Part shown: positions 29,509 to 39,301 of the stretch, piece after piece
Numbering within the stretch: the stretch's first letter is position 1
How the letters are laid out: the number at the start of each line of letters is the position of its first letter
Assembly: GCF_008033135.1 (NCBI RefSeq)
Contig: NZ_CP041335.1
Span: forward strand, 1,303,925 to 1,367,924
Reading direction: 5' to 3'
Origin: Chitinolyticbacter meiyuanensis
GTDB lineage: Bacteria; Pseudomonadota; Gammaproteobacteria; Burkholderiales; Chitinibacteraceae
Length of the DNA stretch: 64,000 nt
Notes under the pieces: model-generated
What the model was told of the DNA's origin: nothing
Databases searched by the model: none
The model's input: only the letters and a program-made list of their open reading frames with translations
Position numbers and translations under genes: made by a program

Positions 29509-31155
29509 TCAGTCGTCGGCGTAGATATCGCGATCCTTGGTTTCCGGCACGCAGAACACGCCGATCACGAAGGTGGCCAGTGCCACGACGATGGGATACC
29601 ACAGGCCGTAGTAGATGTTGCCGGTCGCGGCCACCATGGCGAAGGCCACCGTCGGCAGGAAGCCGCCGAACCAGCCGTTGCCGATGTGGTAGGGCAGTGA
29701 CATCGACGAGTAGCGGATGCGGGTGGGAAAGAGCTCCACCAGCCAGGCCGCGATCGGGCCGTACACCATGGTCACGAACAGTACCAGGATGGTCAGCAGC
29801 ACGATCACCATCGGCGTGTTCATCTGCTCCGGATCCGCCTTGGCCGGGTAGCCGCCGGTGGTCAGCGCGGCGCCGAGTGCGAGGTTGAACGCATCGGACT
29901 TGGCGGTGAACTCCTCCTTCGGCAAACCCACGCCCTCGAAGCTCTCGATGCGAGTGCCGCCCACCGTGACAGTGGCGACGGTGCCGGCCGGTGCGGCTTG
30001 GTTGGTATAGGGCACACCCTTCTTCGCCAGCGCGGTCTTGATGATGTCGCACGATTGCTTGAAGGACGCCTTGCCGATCGGATCGAACTGGAAGGCGCAG
30101 CGTTCAGGATCGGCCGTGACCACCACAGGTGCGGTGGCAACTGCCTGTTCCAGGGCCGGATTGGCGAAGTGGGTGAGCCCCTTGAAGATGGGGAAGTAGG
30201 CGAGCGCGGCGATCAGGCAGCCGGCCAGGATGATGCGCTTGCGGCCGATCCGGTCCGACAGCGAGCCGAAGAAGATGAAGAACGGCGTGGCAATCGCCAG
30301 CGAGACGGCGATCAGGATGTCGGCGCGGTTGGCATCGACGCCTAGCGTCTTGGTCAGGAAGAAGAGGGCATAGAACTGGCCGGTGTACCACACCACGGCC
30401 TGACCGGCCGTGCCGCCGAACAGCGACAGCAGCACTACCTTGAGGTTGGGCCAGCGCAGGAAGGCTTCGGTCAAAGGGGCCTTGGAGTGGCGGCCTTGCT
30501 CCTTCATCTTCTTGAACACTGGCGATTCGTTCAGCTGCAGCCGGATGTACACCGACACGATCAGCAGCACGATGGAGACGAGGAAGGGCACGCGCCAGCC
30601 CCAATCCTCGAAGGCCTCCTTGCCGAAGCTGTTGCGGCAGATCCAGATCACCAGCAGCGACAGGAACAAGCCGAGCGTCGCCGTGGTCTGGATCCAGCTG
30701 GTGAAGAAGCCGCGCTTGCCGTGCGGCGCATGCTCGGCGACATAGGTCGCGGCGCCGCCGTACTCGCCACCGAGCGCCAGGCCCTGCAGCAGCCGCAGGA
30801 TGATCAGGATCACCGGCGCCGCCACGCCGATGCTGGCGTAGCCCGGCAACAGGCCGACGATGGCGGTGGAAGTGCCCATGATCAGGATGGTGATCAGGAA
30901 GGTGTACTTGCGGCCGATCATGTCACCGAGGCGGCCGAACACGATGGCGCCGAACGGGCGCACCGCGAAGCCTGCCGCGAAGGCCAGCAGCGCGAAGATG
31001 AAGGCGGTGGTTTCGTTGACGCCGGCAAAGAAATGCTTGGCGATGATGACTGCGAGCGAGCCGTACAGGTAGAAGTCGTACCACTCGAACACCGTGCCCA
31101 GCGAAGACGCGAAGATGACGCGCTTCTCGTCCTTGGTGAGGGGTTGCTTTTCCAT
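29509..31155 (-). CDS. MFS transporter, metabolite:H+ symporter (MHS) family
   Basis: This is a 12-helix inner-membrane symporter of the MHS family (ShiA/ProP/KgtP relatives). The signatures include FEWYDFYLYGSLA near the N-terminus, GRLGDMIGRK between helices 2 and 3, and the matching second-half loop GSLSDRIGRKRI. Residues about 331-449 form a long soluble insert with two cysteines between predicted helices. Many homologues in acetate loci have this insert, but the substrate cannot be read from sequence. Two ATGs are possible; 31155 (MEKQP) is chosen because GGAG lies 6 nt before it, whereas the ATG at 31161 directly abuts the GGAG. Context between acs and actP and a shared operator suggest transport of a short-chain carboxylate. 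Confidence 0.88.
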   Translation of the reverse strand: MEKQPLTKDEKRVIFASSLGTVFEWYDFYLYGSLAVIIAKHFFAGVNETTAFIFALLAFAAGFAVRPFGAIVFGRLGDMIGRKYTFLITILIMGTSTAIVGLLPGYASIGVAAPVILIILRLLQGLALGGEYGGAATYVAEHAPHGKRGFFTSWIQTTATLGLFLSLLVIWICRNSFGKEAFEDWGWRVPFLVSIVLLIVSVYIRLQLNESPVFKKMKEQGRHSKAPLTEAFLRWPNLKVVLLSLFGGTAGQAVVWYTGQFYALFFLTKTLGVDANRADILIAVSLAIATPFFIFFGSLSDRIGRKRIILAGCLIAALAYFPIFKGLTHFANPALEQAVATAPVVVTADPERCAFQFDPIGKASFKQSCDIIKTALAKKGVPYTNQAAPAGTVATVTVGGTRIESFEGVGLPKEEFTAKSDAFNLALGAALTTGGYPAKADPEQMNTPMVIVLLTILVLFVTMVYGPIAAWLVELFPTRIRYSSMSLPYHIGNGWFGGFLPTVAFAMVAATGNIYYGLWYPIVVALATFVIGVFCVPETKDRDIYADD

Positions 31156-31227
31156 TGCCATCTCCAGTGTGCCCCGACGCGCGGGCTGAGAATTGGGGTG
31201 TCATCATCGCAAGGATGATTGCGACTG

Positions 31228-31293
31228 AATCTAAGAAGCGGTTTGGGGACATGCCAATCGGATTTTCTGATGCACCAAATCAGCATTTCTGAT
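31228..31293 (-). promoter_or_regulatory. MHS transporter promoter with triple CTGAT/ATCAG operator
   Basis: On the minus strand: operator ATCAG-N5-CTGAT-N7-ATCAG (31293-31267), -35 TTGGCA (31257-31252), 18-bp spacer, -10 TAGATT (31233-31228). The spacing of operator to -35 equals that at acs, and the block CGATTGG is conserved at all three sites. A TGCACCA...TGGTGCA dyad (31271-31299) is superimposed. Confidence 0.75.
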
Positions 31294-31378
31294 GGTGCAT
31301 CGCGTCAGCTGGTGGTGCAAGAAGGGCGTGGGAAAGATTGCAGGGTTTGTCATCCGCGTTGCGACTGGTGTGGGCATG

Positions 31379-31405
31379 AAAAAGGCGCGGCCGTGGCCGC
31401 GCCTT
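31379..31405 (-). terminator. Terminator downstream of actP
   Basis: On the minus strand, AAGGCGCGGCC-AC-GGCCGCGCCTT is followed by TTTC, 17 bp after the actP stop at 31423. Confidence 0.88.
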
Positions 31406-31422
31406 GTAAAGACCGTTACCGG

Positions 31423-33111
31423 TCAGTGTTGTGATGCGCCTTCTGCGCCGATACCGGTCATCGCCCGGATGAACTGCGGCAGGAACAGCGCTTTTTCCCG
31501 CGCCGCCTGCGCGCTGGTATCGAGTACCGACACCAGCCAGATGCTGATGAAGGCGAGCGGCATCGAGAAGATGGCCGGATTTTCGTACGGGAAGATCGCA
31601 GCGGCGTGGCCCAGCGTCTTCACCCATACGGCCGGCCCCAACACGATCATCACCACGGCGCTGACGAGGCCGATCAGGCCGCCGATCACCGCGCCGCGCG
31701 TGGTCAGCCCCTTCCAGAACATCGAGAGGAACAGCACCGGGAAGTTGGCGGAGGCTGCGATGGCGAACGCGAGGCCGACCATGAAGGCGACGTTCTGGTT
31801 CTCGAACGCGATCCCGAGCACGATGGCAACGAGGCCGAGCACCACGGTGGCGATCTTGGAGACGCGGATTTCCTTCGCCTCATCGGCATGGCCACGGGCG
31901 AATACATTGGCGTAGAGGTCGTGCGACACCGCCGATGCACCCGACAGCGCGAGGCCCGAAACCACGGCGAGGATGGTGGCGAAGGCCACGGCCGAGATGA
32001 AGCCGAGGAAGTAGTCGCCACCGACGGCTCCAGCCAAGTGTACCGCCGCCATGTTGGCACCACCGATCAGCTGCTGCACCGGGTTACCGTCCTTCATGAT
32101 GGTCTCGGTGAATTCGGGCTTGCCGAGTACCAGCATGATGGCGCCGAAACCGATGATGAAGGTCAGGATGTAGAAGTAACCGATGAAGCCGGTGGCGACG
32201 AACACACTCTTGCGCGCTTCCTTGGCGTCCTTCACCGTGAAGAAGCGCATCAGGATGTGCGGCAGGCCGGCGGTGCCGAACATCAGGCCCACGCCCAGTG
32301 AGATCGCGTCGATCGGATTGGAGACCAGGCCGCCCGGACTCATGATGGCCTGTGCCTTGGGGTGACCGGCCACGGCGGTCTGGAACAGGCTCTCGAAGCT
32401 GAAACCGGTGGCCGCGAGCACCATCACCGCCATGAAGGTGGCGCCAGCCAGCAGCATGATGGCCTTGATGATCTGCACCCAGGTGGTCGCCAGCATGCCG
32501 CCGAAGGTGACGTACAGCACCATCAACACGCCGACGAGAACTACCGCCGAGCTGTAGCTCATGCCGAACAGCAGCTGGATCAGCTTGCCGGCACCGACCA
32601 TCTGTGCGATCAGGTAGAGCGCCACCACCACCAGCGTGCCGACGGCGGCAAAGGTGCGCACTGGTGTCTGCGCCAAGCGATACGAGGCGACATCGGCAAA
32701 GGTGAACTTGCCGAGGTTGCGCAGCCGCTCGGCTACCAGGAAGGTGATGATGGGCCAGCCGACCAGGAAGCCGATCGAGTAGATCAGGCCATCGAAGCCG
32801 CTCGTCATCACCAGCGCCGAGATACCCAGAAAGGACGCCGCCGACATGTAGTCGCCAGCGATCGCGAGGCCGTTCTGGAAGCCGCTGATGCCGCCGCCCG
32901 CCGCGTAGAAATCCTTGGCCGAGCGGGTGCGCCGCGACGCCCACCAGGTGATGCCCAGTGTGAAGGCGACAAAGACGAAGAACATCACGATGGCGTGCCA
33001 GTTCAGGCTGCGCTGGTGTACTTCGCCACTGATGGCATCGGCGGCCCAGGCGGGCAGGGCAAGGGCCTGTGCGGCGAGCGCGACGGCGAGGTTGCGGTGG
33101 CGGCGGTTCAT
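31423..33111 (-). CDS. actP: Cation/acetate symporter ActP
   Basis: This is an inner-membrane sodium:solute symporter for acetate and similar short monocarboxylates. The 562-residue protein has a cleavable-looking N-terminal hydrophobic segment ending PAWAAD and then 13 or so transmembrane helices of the SSS family. Recognisable segments are [20 protein letters not shown] and [16 protein letters not shown], both typical of ActP. The start codon overlaps the yjcH stop by 4 bp. This yjcH-actP pair next to acs is the classic acetate-uptake arrangement. Confidence 0.97.
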   Translation of the reverse strand: MNRRHRNLAVALAAQALALPAWAADAISGEVHQRSLNWHAIVMFFVFVAFTLGITWWASRRTRSAKDFYAAGGGISGFQNGLAIAGDYMSAASFLGISALVMTSGFDGLIYSIGFLVGWPIITFLVAERLRNLGKFTFADVASYRLAQTPVRTFAAVGTLVVVALYLIAQMVGAGKLIQLLFGMSYSSAVVLVGVLMVLYVTFGGMLATTWVQIIKAIMLLAGATFMAVMVLAATGFSFESLFQTAVAGHPKAQAIMSPGGLVSNPIDAISLGVGLMFGTAGLPHILMRFFTVKDAKEARKSVFVATGFIGYFYILTFIIGFGAIMLVLGKPEFTETIMKDGNPVQQLIGGANMAAVHLAGAVGGDYFLGFISAVAFATILAVVSGLALSGASAVSHDLYANVFARGHADEAKEIRVSKIATVVLGLVAIVLGIAFENQNVAFMVGLAFAIAASANFPVLFLSMFWKGLTTRGAVIGGLIGLVSAVVMIVLGPAVWVKTLGHAAAIFPYENPAIFSMPLAFISIWLVSVLDTSAQAAREKALFLPQFIRAMTGIGAEGASQH

Positions 33112-33419
33112 GCGCGCACCTCCCGCACCAGTTCGGCATTGAGCTGGTCGAACTCGCGGTTGGCGCGGCGTACGTAGATGCCGGTGATGACGAAGGCCGA
33201 CACGATCACGAAGATGCCGGCGGGGATGCCGATGGTGGTCACGCTGCCCGCCGCGATCGGCGTGCCGAAGGTGGCCGGCGAGAATGCGATGATGAGGATG
33301 AAGCCGTAGTAGATGGCCAGCATCACGATCGACAGCAACCAGCCGAAGCGGGTCTTCTTACGCACGAGTTCGGCGAACTTGGGGTTGTCCTCGATTCGGC
33401 GGATCAGGGTTTCATCCAT
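33108..33419 (-). CDS. yjcH: DUF485 small membrane protein (YjcH)
   Basis: This 103-residue protein has two transmembrane helices and matches the DUF485/YjcH family that accompanies ActP. The usual start motif is present ([21 protein letters not shown]). The start is placed at 33419 because GGAG lies 6 nt upstream; an upstream in-frame start at 33464 would include promoter sequence. It is co-transcribed with actP through a 4-bp overlap. It probably assists ActP assembly or function, but the exact role in the family is not settled. Confidence 0.94.
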   Translation of the reverse strand: MDETLIRRIEDNPKFAELVRKKTRFGWLLSIVMLAIYYGFILIIAFSPATFGTPIAAGSVTTIGIPAGIFVIVSAFVITGIYVRRANREFDQLNAELVREVRA

Positions 33420-33462
33420 GCTTGTCTCCGGTGGAGCGCGGACCGGCCGCGCCAGCGAAGCC

Positions 33463-33529
33463 AATCTAAAAGTCGCGCTCGGCCCCTCGCCAATCGCAAT
33501 TTCTGATATTGCGGATCAGCAATCCTGAT
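33463..33529 (-). promoter_or_regulatory. yjcH-actP promoter with triple CTGAT/ATCAG operator, divergent from lysR
   Basis: On the minus strand: ATCAG-N5-CTGAT-N7-ATCAG (33529-33503), -35 TTGGCG (33493-33488), 19-bp spacer, -10 TAGATT (33468-33463). The site lies in the 217-bp gap shared with the divergent LysR gene, the usual place for a LysR operator. An adjacent TTGCG-C-CGCAA palindrome spans 33531-33541. Confidence 0.78.
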
Positions 33530-33636
33530 GTTGCGCCGCAAAAATGGGTCAAGGGCTTTGTACGTCTGGCTTGGCGGGGTGACCGTTCCGCGCACCAGAA
33601 AAAGACAGGGTGCGCCAAACTAGGGATAATCCTGAT

Positions 33637-34521
33637 ATGGAAATCTACCAACTGCGCACGCTGGTCGCGGTTGCCCAGCAGGGGCACCTGACCCAGGCTG
33701 CCGAGCTGCTGCACCTGTCGCAGCCGGCGGTGACCGCCCAGATCAAGGCCTTGGAAGAGGAACTCGGCATCGCCTTGTTCGAGCGCTATCCGGGTGGTGT
33801 CCAGCTCACCGAAGCAGGCAAGATGCTATTGCCTGATGCCGAGCGCATCCTGGCCCTGTCACGCGACATGCTGCACCGCGCCCGGGCGATGGCGGGCGAA
33901 CCCAAAGGCAAGCTGCGCATCGGCACTATCGGTGTGCCGGCCCGCCTCAAGCTGGGGCCGCTGCTGGCGGTGCTGCGCGAGCGCTATCCGCTGATCACCG
34001 TGCAGACCCAACACGCGATCTCCGGCGTGGTGCTGAACGACGTGCGCAAGAAGGCCTTGGATGGCGGCTTCTACCTTGGCCGCAATCCCTATCAGAACGT
34101 GAACACGCTGGCATTGTCCGAGCTGCGTTTTTGCGTGGCGATGCCAGCTGCATGGGTCGATGCCTATGCTGAGGCGGACTGGAAAGTGCTCGGCCAGGCG
34201 CCATGGCTGGGCTTGTCGCAGTTCACCAGTCTGTCGTCGATCACGCAGGAGCTGTGGCGCGAGCGCAATATCGCGCCCAAGAAGGTGGGCGAGTTCGACG
34301 AGGAGGCGACGCTGGTGGAGATGCTGAAGGCGGGCGTCGGCATCTCCATCCTGGCGGAGCGCACCGCGCAGCGCTTTGCCGCCGATGGCTCGATCACCCT
34401 CTGGCGTGGCGGCGAGATCGTGATCACGGCGCCGCTGCAGTTCATCTATTCGGCAGAGCGCGAGATGGATCCGATGATCGGCATGCTGCGCGAAGTGCTG
34501 CGCGAAGTCTGGTCGCTCTAG
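33637..34521 (+). CDS. LysR-type regulator, probable controller of the acetate genes
   Basis: This 294-residue LysR-type regulator has an N-terminal winged helix (EIYQLRTLVAVAQQGHLTQ, then LSQPAVTAQIKALEEELGI) and a C-terminal periplasmic-binding-like effector domain (about 90-294). The ATG at 33637 gives the canonical N-terminus; the upstream ATG-equivalent at 33610 adds nine non-conserved residues. It is divergent from yjcH-actP with the shared operator between them. Together with copies of that operator upstream of acs and the MHS gene, this makes it the best candidate activator of acetate uptake and activation. That role is inferred and not established for this protein. Confidence 0.9.
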   Translation: MEIYQLRTLVAVAQQGHLTQAAELLHLSQPAVTAQIKALEEELGIALFERYPGGVQLTEAGKMLLPDAERILALSRDMLHRARAMAGEPKGKLRIGTIGVPARLKLGPLLAVLRERYPLITVQTQHAISGVVLNDVRKKALDGGFYLGRNPYQNVNTLALSELRFCVAMPAAWVDAYAEADWKVLGQAPWLGLSQFTSLSSITQELWRERNIAPKKVGEFDEEATLVEMLKAGVGISILAERTAQRFAADGSITLWRGGEIVITAPLQFIYSAEREMDPMIGMLREVLREVWSL

Positions 34522-34557
34522 CCTTGCTTCACAGCTGATCCCGGTTCCGTGCAGCCA

Positions 34558-34589
34558 AACAAAAACCCCGCCGAGGCGGGGTTTTTGTT
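34558..34589 (+). terminator. Bidirectional terminator between lysR and rpmG
   Basis: AACAAAAACCCCGCC-GAG-GGCGGGGTTTTTGTT type symmetric stem with A and T runs between convergent genes. Confidence 0.93.
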
Positions 34590-34614
34590 CAAGTCCCAGC
34601 AGCCAGGGAGCGGC

Positions 34615-34770
34615 TTACTTGAGCTTGGTTTCTTTGTACATCACATGCTTGCGAGCGACGGGATCGAACTTCTTGATCTCCATCTTCTCAGGCATGGTGC
34701 GCTTGTTCTTGGTCGTGGTGTAGAAGTGACCAGTACCGGCGGACGATTCGAGCTTGATCTTTTCACGCAT
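34615..34770 (-). CDS. rpmG: 50S ribosomal protein L33
   Basis: This is a 51-residue ribosomal protein of the large subunit. The reading frame starts [20 protein letters not shown] and ends [11 protein letters not shown], the pattern of the cysteine-free (zinc-independent) L33 form. It is the second gene of the rpmB-rpmG pair, 14 bp after rpmB, and is followed by a strong terminator. Confidence 0.97.
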   Translation of the reverse strand: MREKIKLESSAGTGHFYTTTKNKRTMPEKMEIKKFDPVARKHVMYKETKLK

Positions 34771-34784
34771 GATCGGTCAACTCC

Positions 34785-35018
34785 TTACAGTTCGCCACGA
34801 GCGCGCAGATCGGCCAGGACGACGTCGATGCCGTTCTTGTCGATGGTGCGCAGGGCTGCGTTGGAAACGCGCAGGCGTACCCAACGGTTTTCGCTCTCAA
34901 CCCAGAAACGGCGCGATTGCAGGTTCGGGAGGAAGCGACGCTTGGTCTTGTTGTTGGCGTGGGAAACGTTGTTCCCGGTTACCGGGCGCTTGCCGGTAAC
35001 TTTGCATACTCGTGCCAT
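34785..35018 (-). CDS. rpmB: 50S ribosomal protein L28
   Basis: This 77-residue large-subunit protein begins [20 protein letters not shown] and ends with [13 protein letters not shown], as expected for L28. An AGGGAA ribosome site lies about 9 nt before the ATG at 35018; a longer frame upstream to 35081 is not conserved. The CKVTG segment carries only one cysteine, so it looks like the zinc-independent form. Confidence 0.97.
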   Translation of the reverse strand: MARVCKVTGKRPVTGNNVSHANNKTKRRFLPNLQSRRFWVESENRWVRLRVSNAALRTIDKNGIDVVLADLRARGEL

Positions 35019-35107
35019 GATTGAAGTTCCCTGACTTCCGGAAAAACCGAGTTTATAGCATGGATGGCCATGCCCGTTCAAGTCGAGTTTCCCGGCTGTG
35101 GTTTATG

Positions 35108-37516
35108 CTATTCGGACGGTGGTGCCAGCACCGTGCGGTTGCCGTTGGTCTCCATCGGGCTCACCAGGCCGGCAGCTTCCATCTGTTCGATCAGACGGGC
35201 GGCGCGATTGTAGCCGATGCGCAGCTGGCGTTGCACCGATGAGATCGACGCCCTGCGGCTCTTGATGACAAAGGCTACTGCCTCGTCGTAGAGCGCATCC
35301 GCTTCTGGGTCGCCGCTGCCGCCACCTTCCCACGGCGCACCACCGCCACCGGCGGCCTCGGCCTCGAACCCGCCATTGAGGATGCCCTCGACGTAATCGG
35401 GCTCGCCGAACTGCTTCAGGTGCTCCACCACGCGGTGCACTTCGTCGTCGGCGCAGAAGGCACCATGCACCCGCTGCGGGTAACCGGTGCCCGGCGGCAG
35501 GAACAGCATGTCGCCCTGGCCCAGCAGTGCCTCGGCGCCCATCTGGTCGAGGATGGTGCGGCTGTCCACCTTGCTGGACACCTGGAATGCGATCCGGGTA
35601 GGGATGTTGGCCTTGATCAGGCCGGTGATCACATCGACCGACGGCCGCTGCGTCGCCAGGATCAAATGAATGCCGGCCGCGCGGGCCTTCTGCGCCAGAC
35701 GGGCGATCAGCTCCTCGATCTTCTTGCCGGCCACCATCATCAGGTCGGCGAACTCGTCGACCACCACCACGATGAAGGGCAGGTGGCTCAAGGGTTCCGG
35801 ATCGTCTGGGGTCAGGCTGAACGGATTGGTGAGCTTTTGCCCGGCCTTCTCCGCATCCTTCACCTTCTGGTTGAAGCCGGCGAGGTTGCGTACGCCCATC
35901 GCGCTCATCAGCCGGTAGCGCTTCTCCATCTCCGCCACGCACCAGTTGAGCGCATTGGCAGCCAGCTTCATGTCGGTGACCACCGGCGCCAGCAGATGCG
36001 GGATACCGTCGTAGACCGAGAGCTCCAGCATCTTCGGATCGACCATGATGAAGCGCACGTCCTCGGGGCTGGCCTTGTAGAGCAGCGACAGGATCATGGC
36101 GTTGACCCCGACCGACTTGCCCGAGCCGGTGGTGCCGGCCACCAGCATGTGCGGTGCCTTGGCCAGATCGGTGACGATGGGCTTGCCGGTGATGTCCTTG
36201 CCCAGCGCCATGGTGAGGCGGCTGCTCATTTGGTGATACGGCTCGGATGAAAGGATTTCCGAGAGGCGGATGGTTTGGCGGCTGGGGTTGGGCAGCTCCA
36301 GGCCCATATAGGTCTTGCCGGGGATGGTCTCGACCACACGAATCGACACGAGGCCCAGTGCGCGGGCCAGATCCTTCATCAGGTTGACGATCTGGCTGCC
36401 CTTCACGCCGACGGCAGGTTCGATCTCGTAGCGGGTGATCACCGGGCCCGGGTAGGCTGCCACCACCTTCACCTCGACATTGAAGTCAGCGAGCTTGCGC
36501 TCGATCAGCCGCGAGGTGAATTCCAGCGTCTCCAGGCTGATGGTTTCCTGCGCCACCGGCGCCGGTGCCAGCAGCGACAAGGCGGGCAGCGCCTCGTTGG
36601 TACTGCCGCGAGGCAGCGGCTTGGCGGGTGGCGGCAAGTCATCGAGATCGAACAGGCTGGGCTGTGCGGCCTGTTGCTCGGCAACCTGCTGCTGCTTTTC
36701 CTGCTCCTTCTTTTCCTTCTCCAGCCGCTTTTCCGCCTGCTTGGCGATCGGGACCTCGAGCTGCGGCGTTTCGATCTTCAAAGGGGCCTTGTCTTCCTGC
36801 TTCTTCTTTTCCTCGGAAACCTTGACCTCGCGTTTGACTGCCGCCTCCCGGCCGATCTTGCGGTCCTGCGCGGCCTGCCAGGTGTCGATGCTCTTGAAGC
36901 ACAGCCACTCGAGCGCAGCACCCAGTTTTTCCATCACCGCGAGCCAGGACAGCCCGGTGAACAGCGAGACACCGATGGCCCAGGCGGCGATCAGCGTCAG
37001 CGTGGCGCCGGCAAAGCCGAGTGCGCGATAGAGCCAGCCGCCGAGGCCCAATCCGAGCACGCCGCCGGGCGCCAGTGGCAGTGCAATCTGCAGCGAGTGC
37101 AGCCGTAGCGCTTCAAGGCTGCTGGAGGACAGCAGCACCAGCGCGAAGCCGAGGCAGGCGAGCAGTACCACCGGTTTGTGCGGATTGTCGCTGACACGGT
37201 CGATGCGACGATAACCCCACCAGATGGCGGCGAAGCAGAATGCCACCCACCACCAGGCCGACAGGCCGAACAGCGCGAGCAGGATGTCGGCAGCCCAGGC
37301 GCCGACCATGCCGCCACGATTGTGCACCTGCACGCTGCTGGCGCTGTGTGACCAGCCCGGATCACCCGGGTGATAGCTCGCCAGTGCGAGCACCATGTAG
37401 AGCACCACGGCCACCAGCAGGAACCACCACGATTCGCGCAGCGCGTTGGCGATCTGCGGCGGCAGTGCGGCGCGGGCCGAGGCGTTGGCGACGTTCTTCT
37501 TGCGCAGCAGTGGCAT
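35108..37516 (-). CDS. ftsK: DNA translocase FtsK
   Basis: This septal DNA pump clears and aligns chromosome termini at division and activates XerCD. The 802-residue protein has four N-terminal transmembrane helices (about 25-190), a charged Lys/Glu/Gln-rich linker (about 215-290), and the FtsK alpha/beta motor with Walker [11 protein letters not shown] and Walker [17 protein letters not shown]-terminal gamma winged-helix domain ([19 protein letters not shown]) binds KOPS DNA. The start at 37516 (MPLLRKKNV) is chosen because the open frame further upstream runs antisense-like through the next gene. The linker is short compared with E. coli FtsK. Confidence 0.96.
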   Translation of the reverse strand: MPLLRKKNVANASARAALPPQIANALRESWWFLLVAVVLYMVLALASYHPGDPGWSHSASSVQVHNRGGMVGAWAADILLALFGLSAWWWVAFCFAAIWWGYRRIDRVSDNPHKPVVLLACLGFALVLLSSSSLEALRLHSLQIALPLAPGGVLGLGLGGWLYRALGFAGATLTLIAAWAIGVSLFTGLSWLAVMEKLGAALEWLCFKSIDTWQAAQDRKIGREAAVKREVKVSEEKKKQEDKAPLKIETPQLEVPIAKQAEKRLEKEKKEQEKQQQVAEQQAAQPSLFDLDDLPPPAKPLPRGSTNEALPALSLLAPAPVAQETISLETLEFTSRLIERKLADFNVEVKVVAAYPGPVITRYEIEPAVGVKGSQIVNLMKDLARALGLVSIRVVETIPGKTYMGLELPNPSRQTIRLSEILSSEPYHQMSSRLTMALGKDITGKPIVTDLAKAPHMLVAGTTGSGKSVGVNAMILSLLYKASPEDVRFIMVDPKMLELSVYDGIPHLLAPVVTDMKLAANALNWCVAEMEKRYRLMSAMGVRNLAGFNQKVKDAEKAGQKLTNPFSLTPDDPEPLSHLPFIVVVVDEFADLMMVAGKKIEELIARLAQKARAAGIHLILATQRPSVDVITGLIKANIPTRIAFQVSSKVDSRTILDQMGAEALLGQGDMLFLPPGTGYPQRVHGAFCADDEVHRVVEHLKQFGEPDYVEGILNGGFEAEAAGGGGAPWEGGGSGDPEADALYDEAVAFVIKSRRASISSVQRQLRIGYNRAARLIEQMEAAGLVSPMETNGNRTVLAPPSE

Positions 37517-37545
37517 GACGGTCCCGAGGGGCGAGAAGGTGGAGA

Positions 37546-38487
37546 TTATAGCGGGATGTGCGCCGTGCCCGAGTGCGCGAGCGCGAGTTCGGCCATGGCG
37601 AAATCGATGAAGGCGCGCACGCTGGCCGACCGGTGGCGGTGTTGCGGGTAGAGCAGCGTGAACGGGCGGGCGCGGCCGGCGTAGGGCTGCAGCACCTCGA
37701 CCAGCTCGCCGCGTGCCACGTATTCGGCGGCGATGTAGTGATACATCTGGCACAGCCCGCCGCCCGCACGGGCGTGGCCGACGCAGGCGAGCACGTCCTC
37801 CTCGACCCACAGCCGCGCGGCGATGGCGTGCTCGATGTCCTTGCCCAGCACCTGGAACGACCACGGCATCATCCGGCCGCTGCTGGGCAGTACGAAGGCG
37901 ATGCAATCGTGATGGGCCAGATCGTCCAGCGATGCAGGCGTGCCGCGTGCGGCGAGATAGGCTGGGGCGGCGAACACGCCCAGCGTGGCGTGTTCGAGCA
38001 CGCGGGCGATCAGCCGGCCGTCTTCGGGCAGGCCCAGTCGGATGGCGAGATCGTAGCCATCCTGGACGAAATCGATGTTGCGGTTGCCGACATGCACCTC
38101 GACCCGCACCTGGGGATACAGCGCGAGGAAGCGCGGCAGCACCGGCAGCAGCCGGTGATGGCCATAGGTGGTTGGCACCGAAATGCGCACGGTGCCTGCC
38201 GGTTCGCTCTGCCGCCCGGTCAGCGCGCGCTCGGCGTCCTCGATCTGGGCCAGTGCCTGGCTGCATTGCCGGTAGTAGTCCTGGCCGGGCTCGGTGAGCT
38301 GGATCTGCCGGGTGCTGCGGGTAAAGAGCTGCACCGCAAGCCGCGCCTCCAGTCGGCCGATCGCGCGGCTGACCGCCGCCGGCGTCACGCCCAGCGCACG
38401 CGCGGCAGCGGTAAAGCCGCCGAGCTCGGCGGCCTTGCAAAAGAGTTCGATGCTGGAGAGCTGTACCGGGGCGAGATGGCGTTGCAT
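37546..38487 (-). CDS. LysR-type regulator divergent from a DJ-1/PfpI gene
   Basis: This 313-residue LysR regulator has a winged helix ([29 protein letters not shown]) and an effector domain of the CrgA/DsdC-like subgroup common near stress and detoxification genes. It is divergent from the DJ-1/PfpI gene at 38609, with a palindrome in the 121-bp gap, so it likely controls that gene and itself. The inducer is unknown. It ends 30 bp upstream of ftsK on the same strand, which may give some read-through into ftsK. Confidence 0.92.
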   Translation of the reverse strand: MQRHLAPVQLSSIELFCKAAELGGFTAAARALGVTPAAVSRAIGRLEARLAVQLFTRSTRQIQLTEPGQDYYRQCSQALAQIEDAERALTGRQSEPAGTVRISVPTTYGHHRLLPVLPRFLALYPQVRVEVHVGNRNIDFVQDGYDLAIRLGLPEDGRLIARVLEHATLGVFAAPAYLAARGTPASLDDLAHHDCIAFVLPSSGRMMPWSFQVLGKDIEHAIAARLWVEEDVLACVGHARAGGGLCQMYHYIAAEYVARGELVEVLQPYAGRARPFTLLYPQHRHRSASVRAFIDFAMAELALAHSGTAHIPL

Positions 38488-38490
38488 TGA

Positions 38491-38503
38491 TTACATCATG
38501 TAA
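38491..38503. promoter_or_regulatory. Candidate LysR operator TTACAT-C-ATGTAA
   Basis: This 13-bp palindrome with the T-N11-A form of LysR boxes lies 3 bp before the lysR ATG and about 105 bp before the DJ-1/PfpI start. Its position over the lysR start suggests autorepression. Confidence 0.5.
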
Positions 38504-38608
38504 ATACTGAAGTGATGTTAACCCGGTTTATCTGCGCCGTGTGCAGCCATAACATGGGTGGCGTTGCAGGCGGATCGGCCGCCTTCCTTCCTTTCGCGAG
38601 ACCACACC

Positions 38609-39298
38609 ATGAGCAAGCACATCCTGATGATCATCACCTCCAACGACCGCATGGGCGATACCGGCAAGCCGACCGGCGTCTGGGCCGAGGAGCTGGCGGT
38701 GCCGTACTACGCGTTGATTGATGCGGGCCACACGGTGACGCTGGCTTCCCCCAAGGGCGGGATGATTCCGCTCGATCCATCTAGCGTGACCGGCGAGGCC
38801 AGCCACGATCCGGCCGTGGTGCGCATGAATGGCGACGCCGCGCTGCAGGCCTTGCTGGCCGCGACTCGGCCGGTTGCGGACATCGAATTCGCTGGTTTTG
38901 ATGCGGTGTTCTTCCCCGGTGGCCACGGCACGATGTGGGATCTGCCGGGCAATGCCGACGTGCGCCGGCTGGTCGAGGCAGCGCATGCGCAAGGCAAGTG
39001 GATCTCGGCGGTCTGTCACGGCGTGGTCGGCCTCGTTGACGCGCGCCGCACCGATGGCCAATCGGTGGTCGCCGGCCAGCACATCAGCGCATTCACCGAT
39101 GCCGAAGAAGCGGCCGTGGGCCTGACGGCGCTGATGCCGTTCCTGCTCGAATCGCGCTTGCGCGAACTGGGCGCGGATTTCCAGCCGGCCGCCAACTGGC
39201 AGGCCTTTGCCGTGCGTGATGGCCAGTTCATCACCGGGCAGAATCCACAGTCATCCAAGCAGGTGGTCGAGCTGCTGCTGGCGGCACTCGCCGAATAA
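38609..39298 (+). CDS. DJ-1/PfpI family glutamine-amidotransferase-like protein
   Basis: This 229-residue cytosolic protein is of the DJ-1/PfpI superfamily, closest in layout to Hsp31/HchA-like or glyoxalase III-like members. It has a conserved Glu in GVWAEELAVPY (27-28), the nucleophile elbow AVCHG with Cys136-His137, and FFPGGHGTMWDL. A role in handling reactive aldehydes such as methylglyoxal or in protein repair is inferred from the family. The start at 38609 (MSKHILMI) is preferred over 38558. Expression is probably controlled by the divergent LysR. Confidence 0.88.
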   Translation: MSKHILMIITSNDRMGDTGKPTGVWAEELAVPYYALIDAGHTVTLASPKGGMIPLDPSSVTGEASHDPAVVRMNGDAALQALLAATRPVADIEFAGFDAVFFPGGHGTMWDLPGNADVRRLVEAAHAQGKWISAVCHGVVGLVDARRTDGQSVVAGQHISAFTDAEEAAVGLTALMPFLLESRLRELGADFQPAANWQAFAVRDGQFITGQNPQSSKQVVELLLAALAE

Positions 39299-39301
39299 GG
39301 A

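Noticed and set aside
37517..38440. 1,110-codon frame extending ftsK upstream through the LysR gene
   Set aside because: The upstream part is an out-of-frame shadow of the LysR gene; the FtsK family N-terminus (MPLLRKK, then TM helices) starts at 37516.
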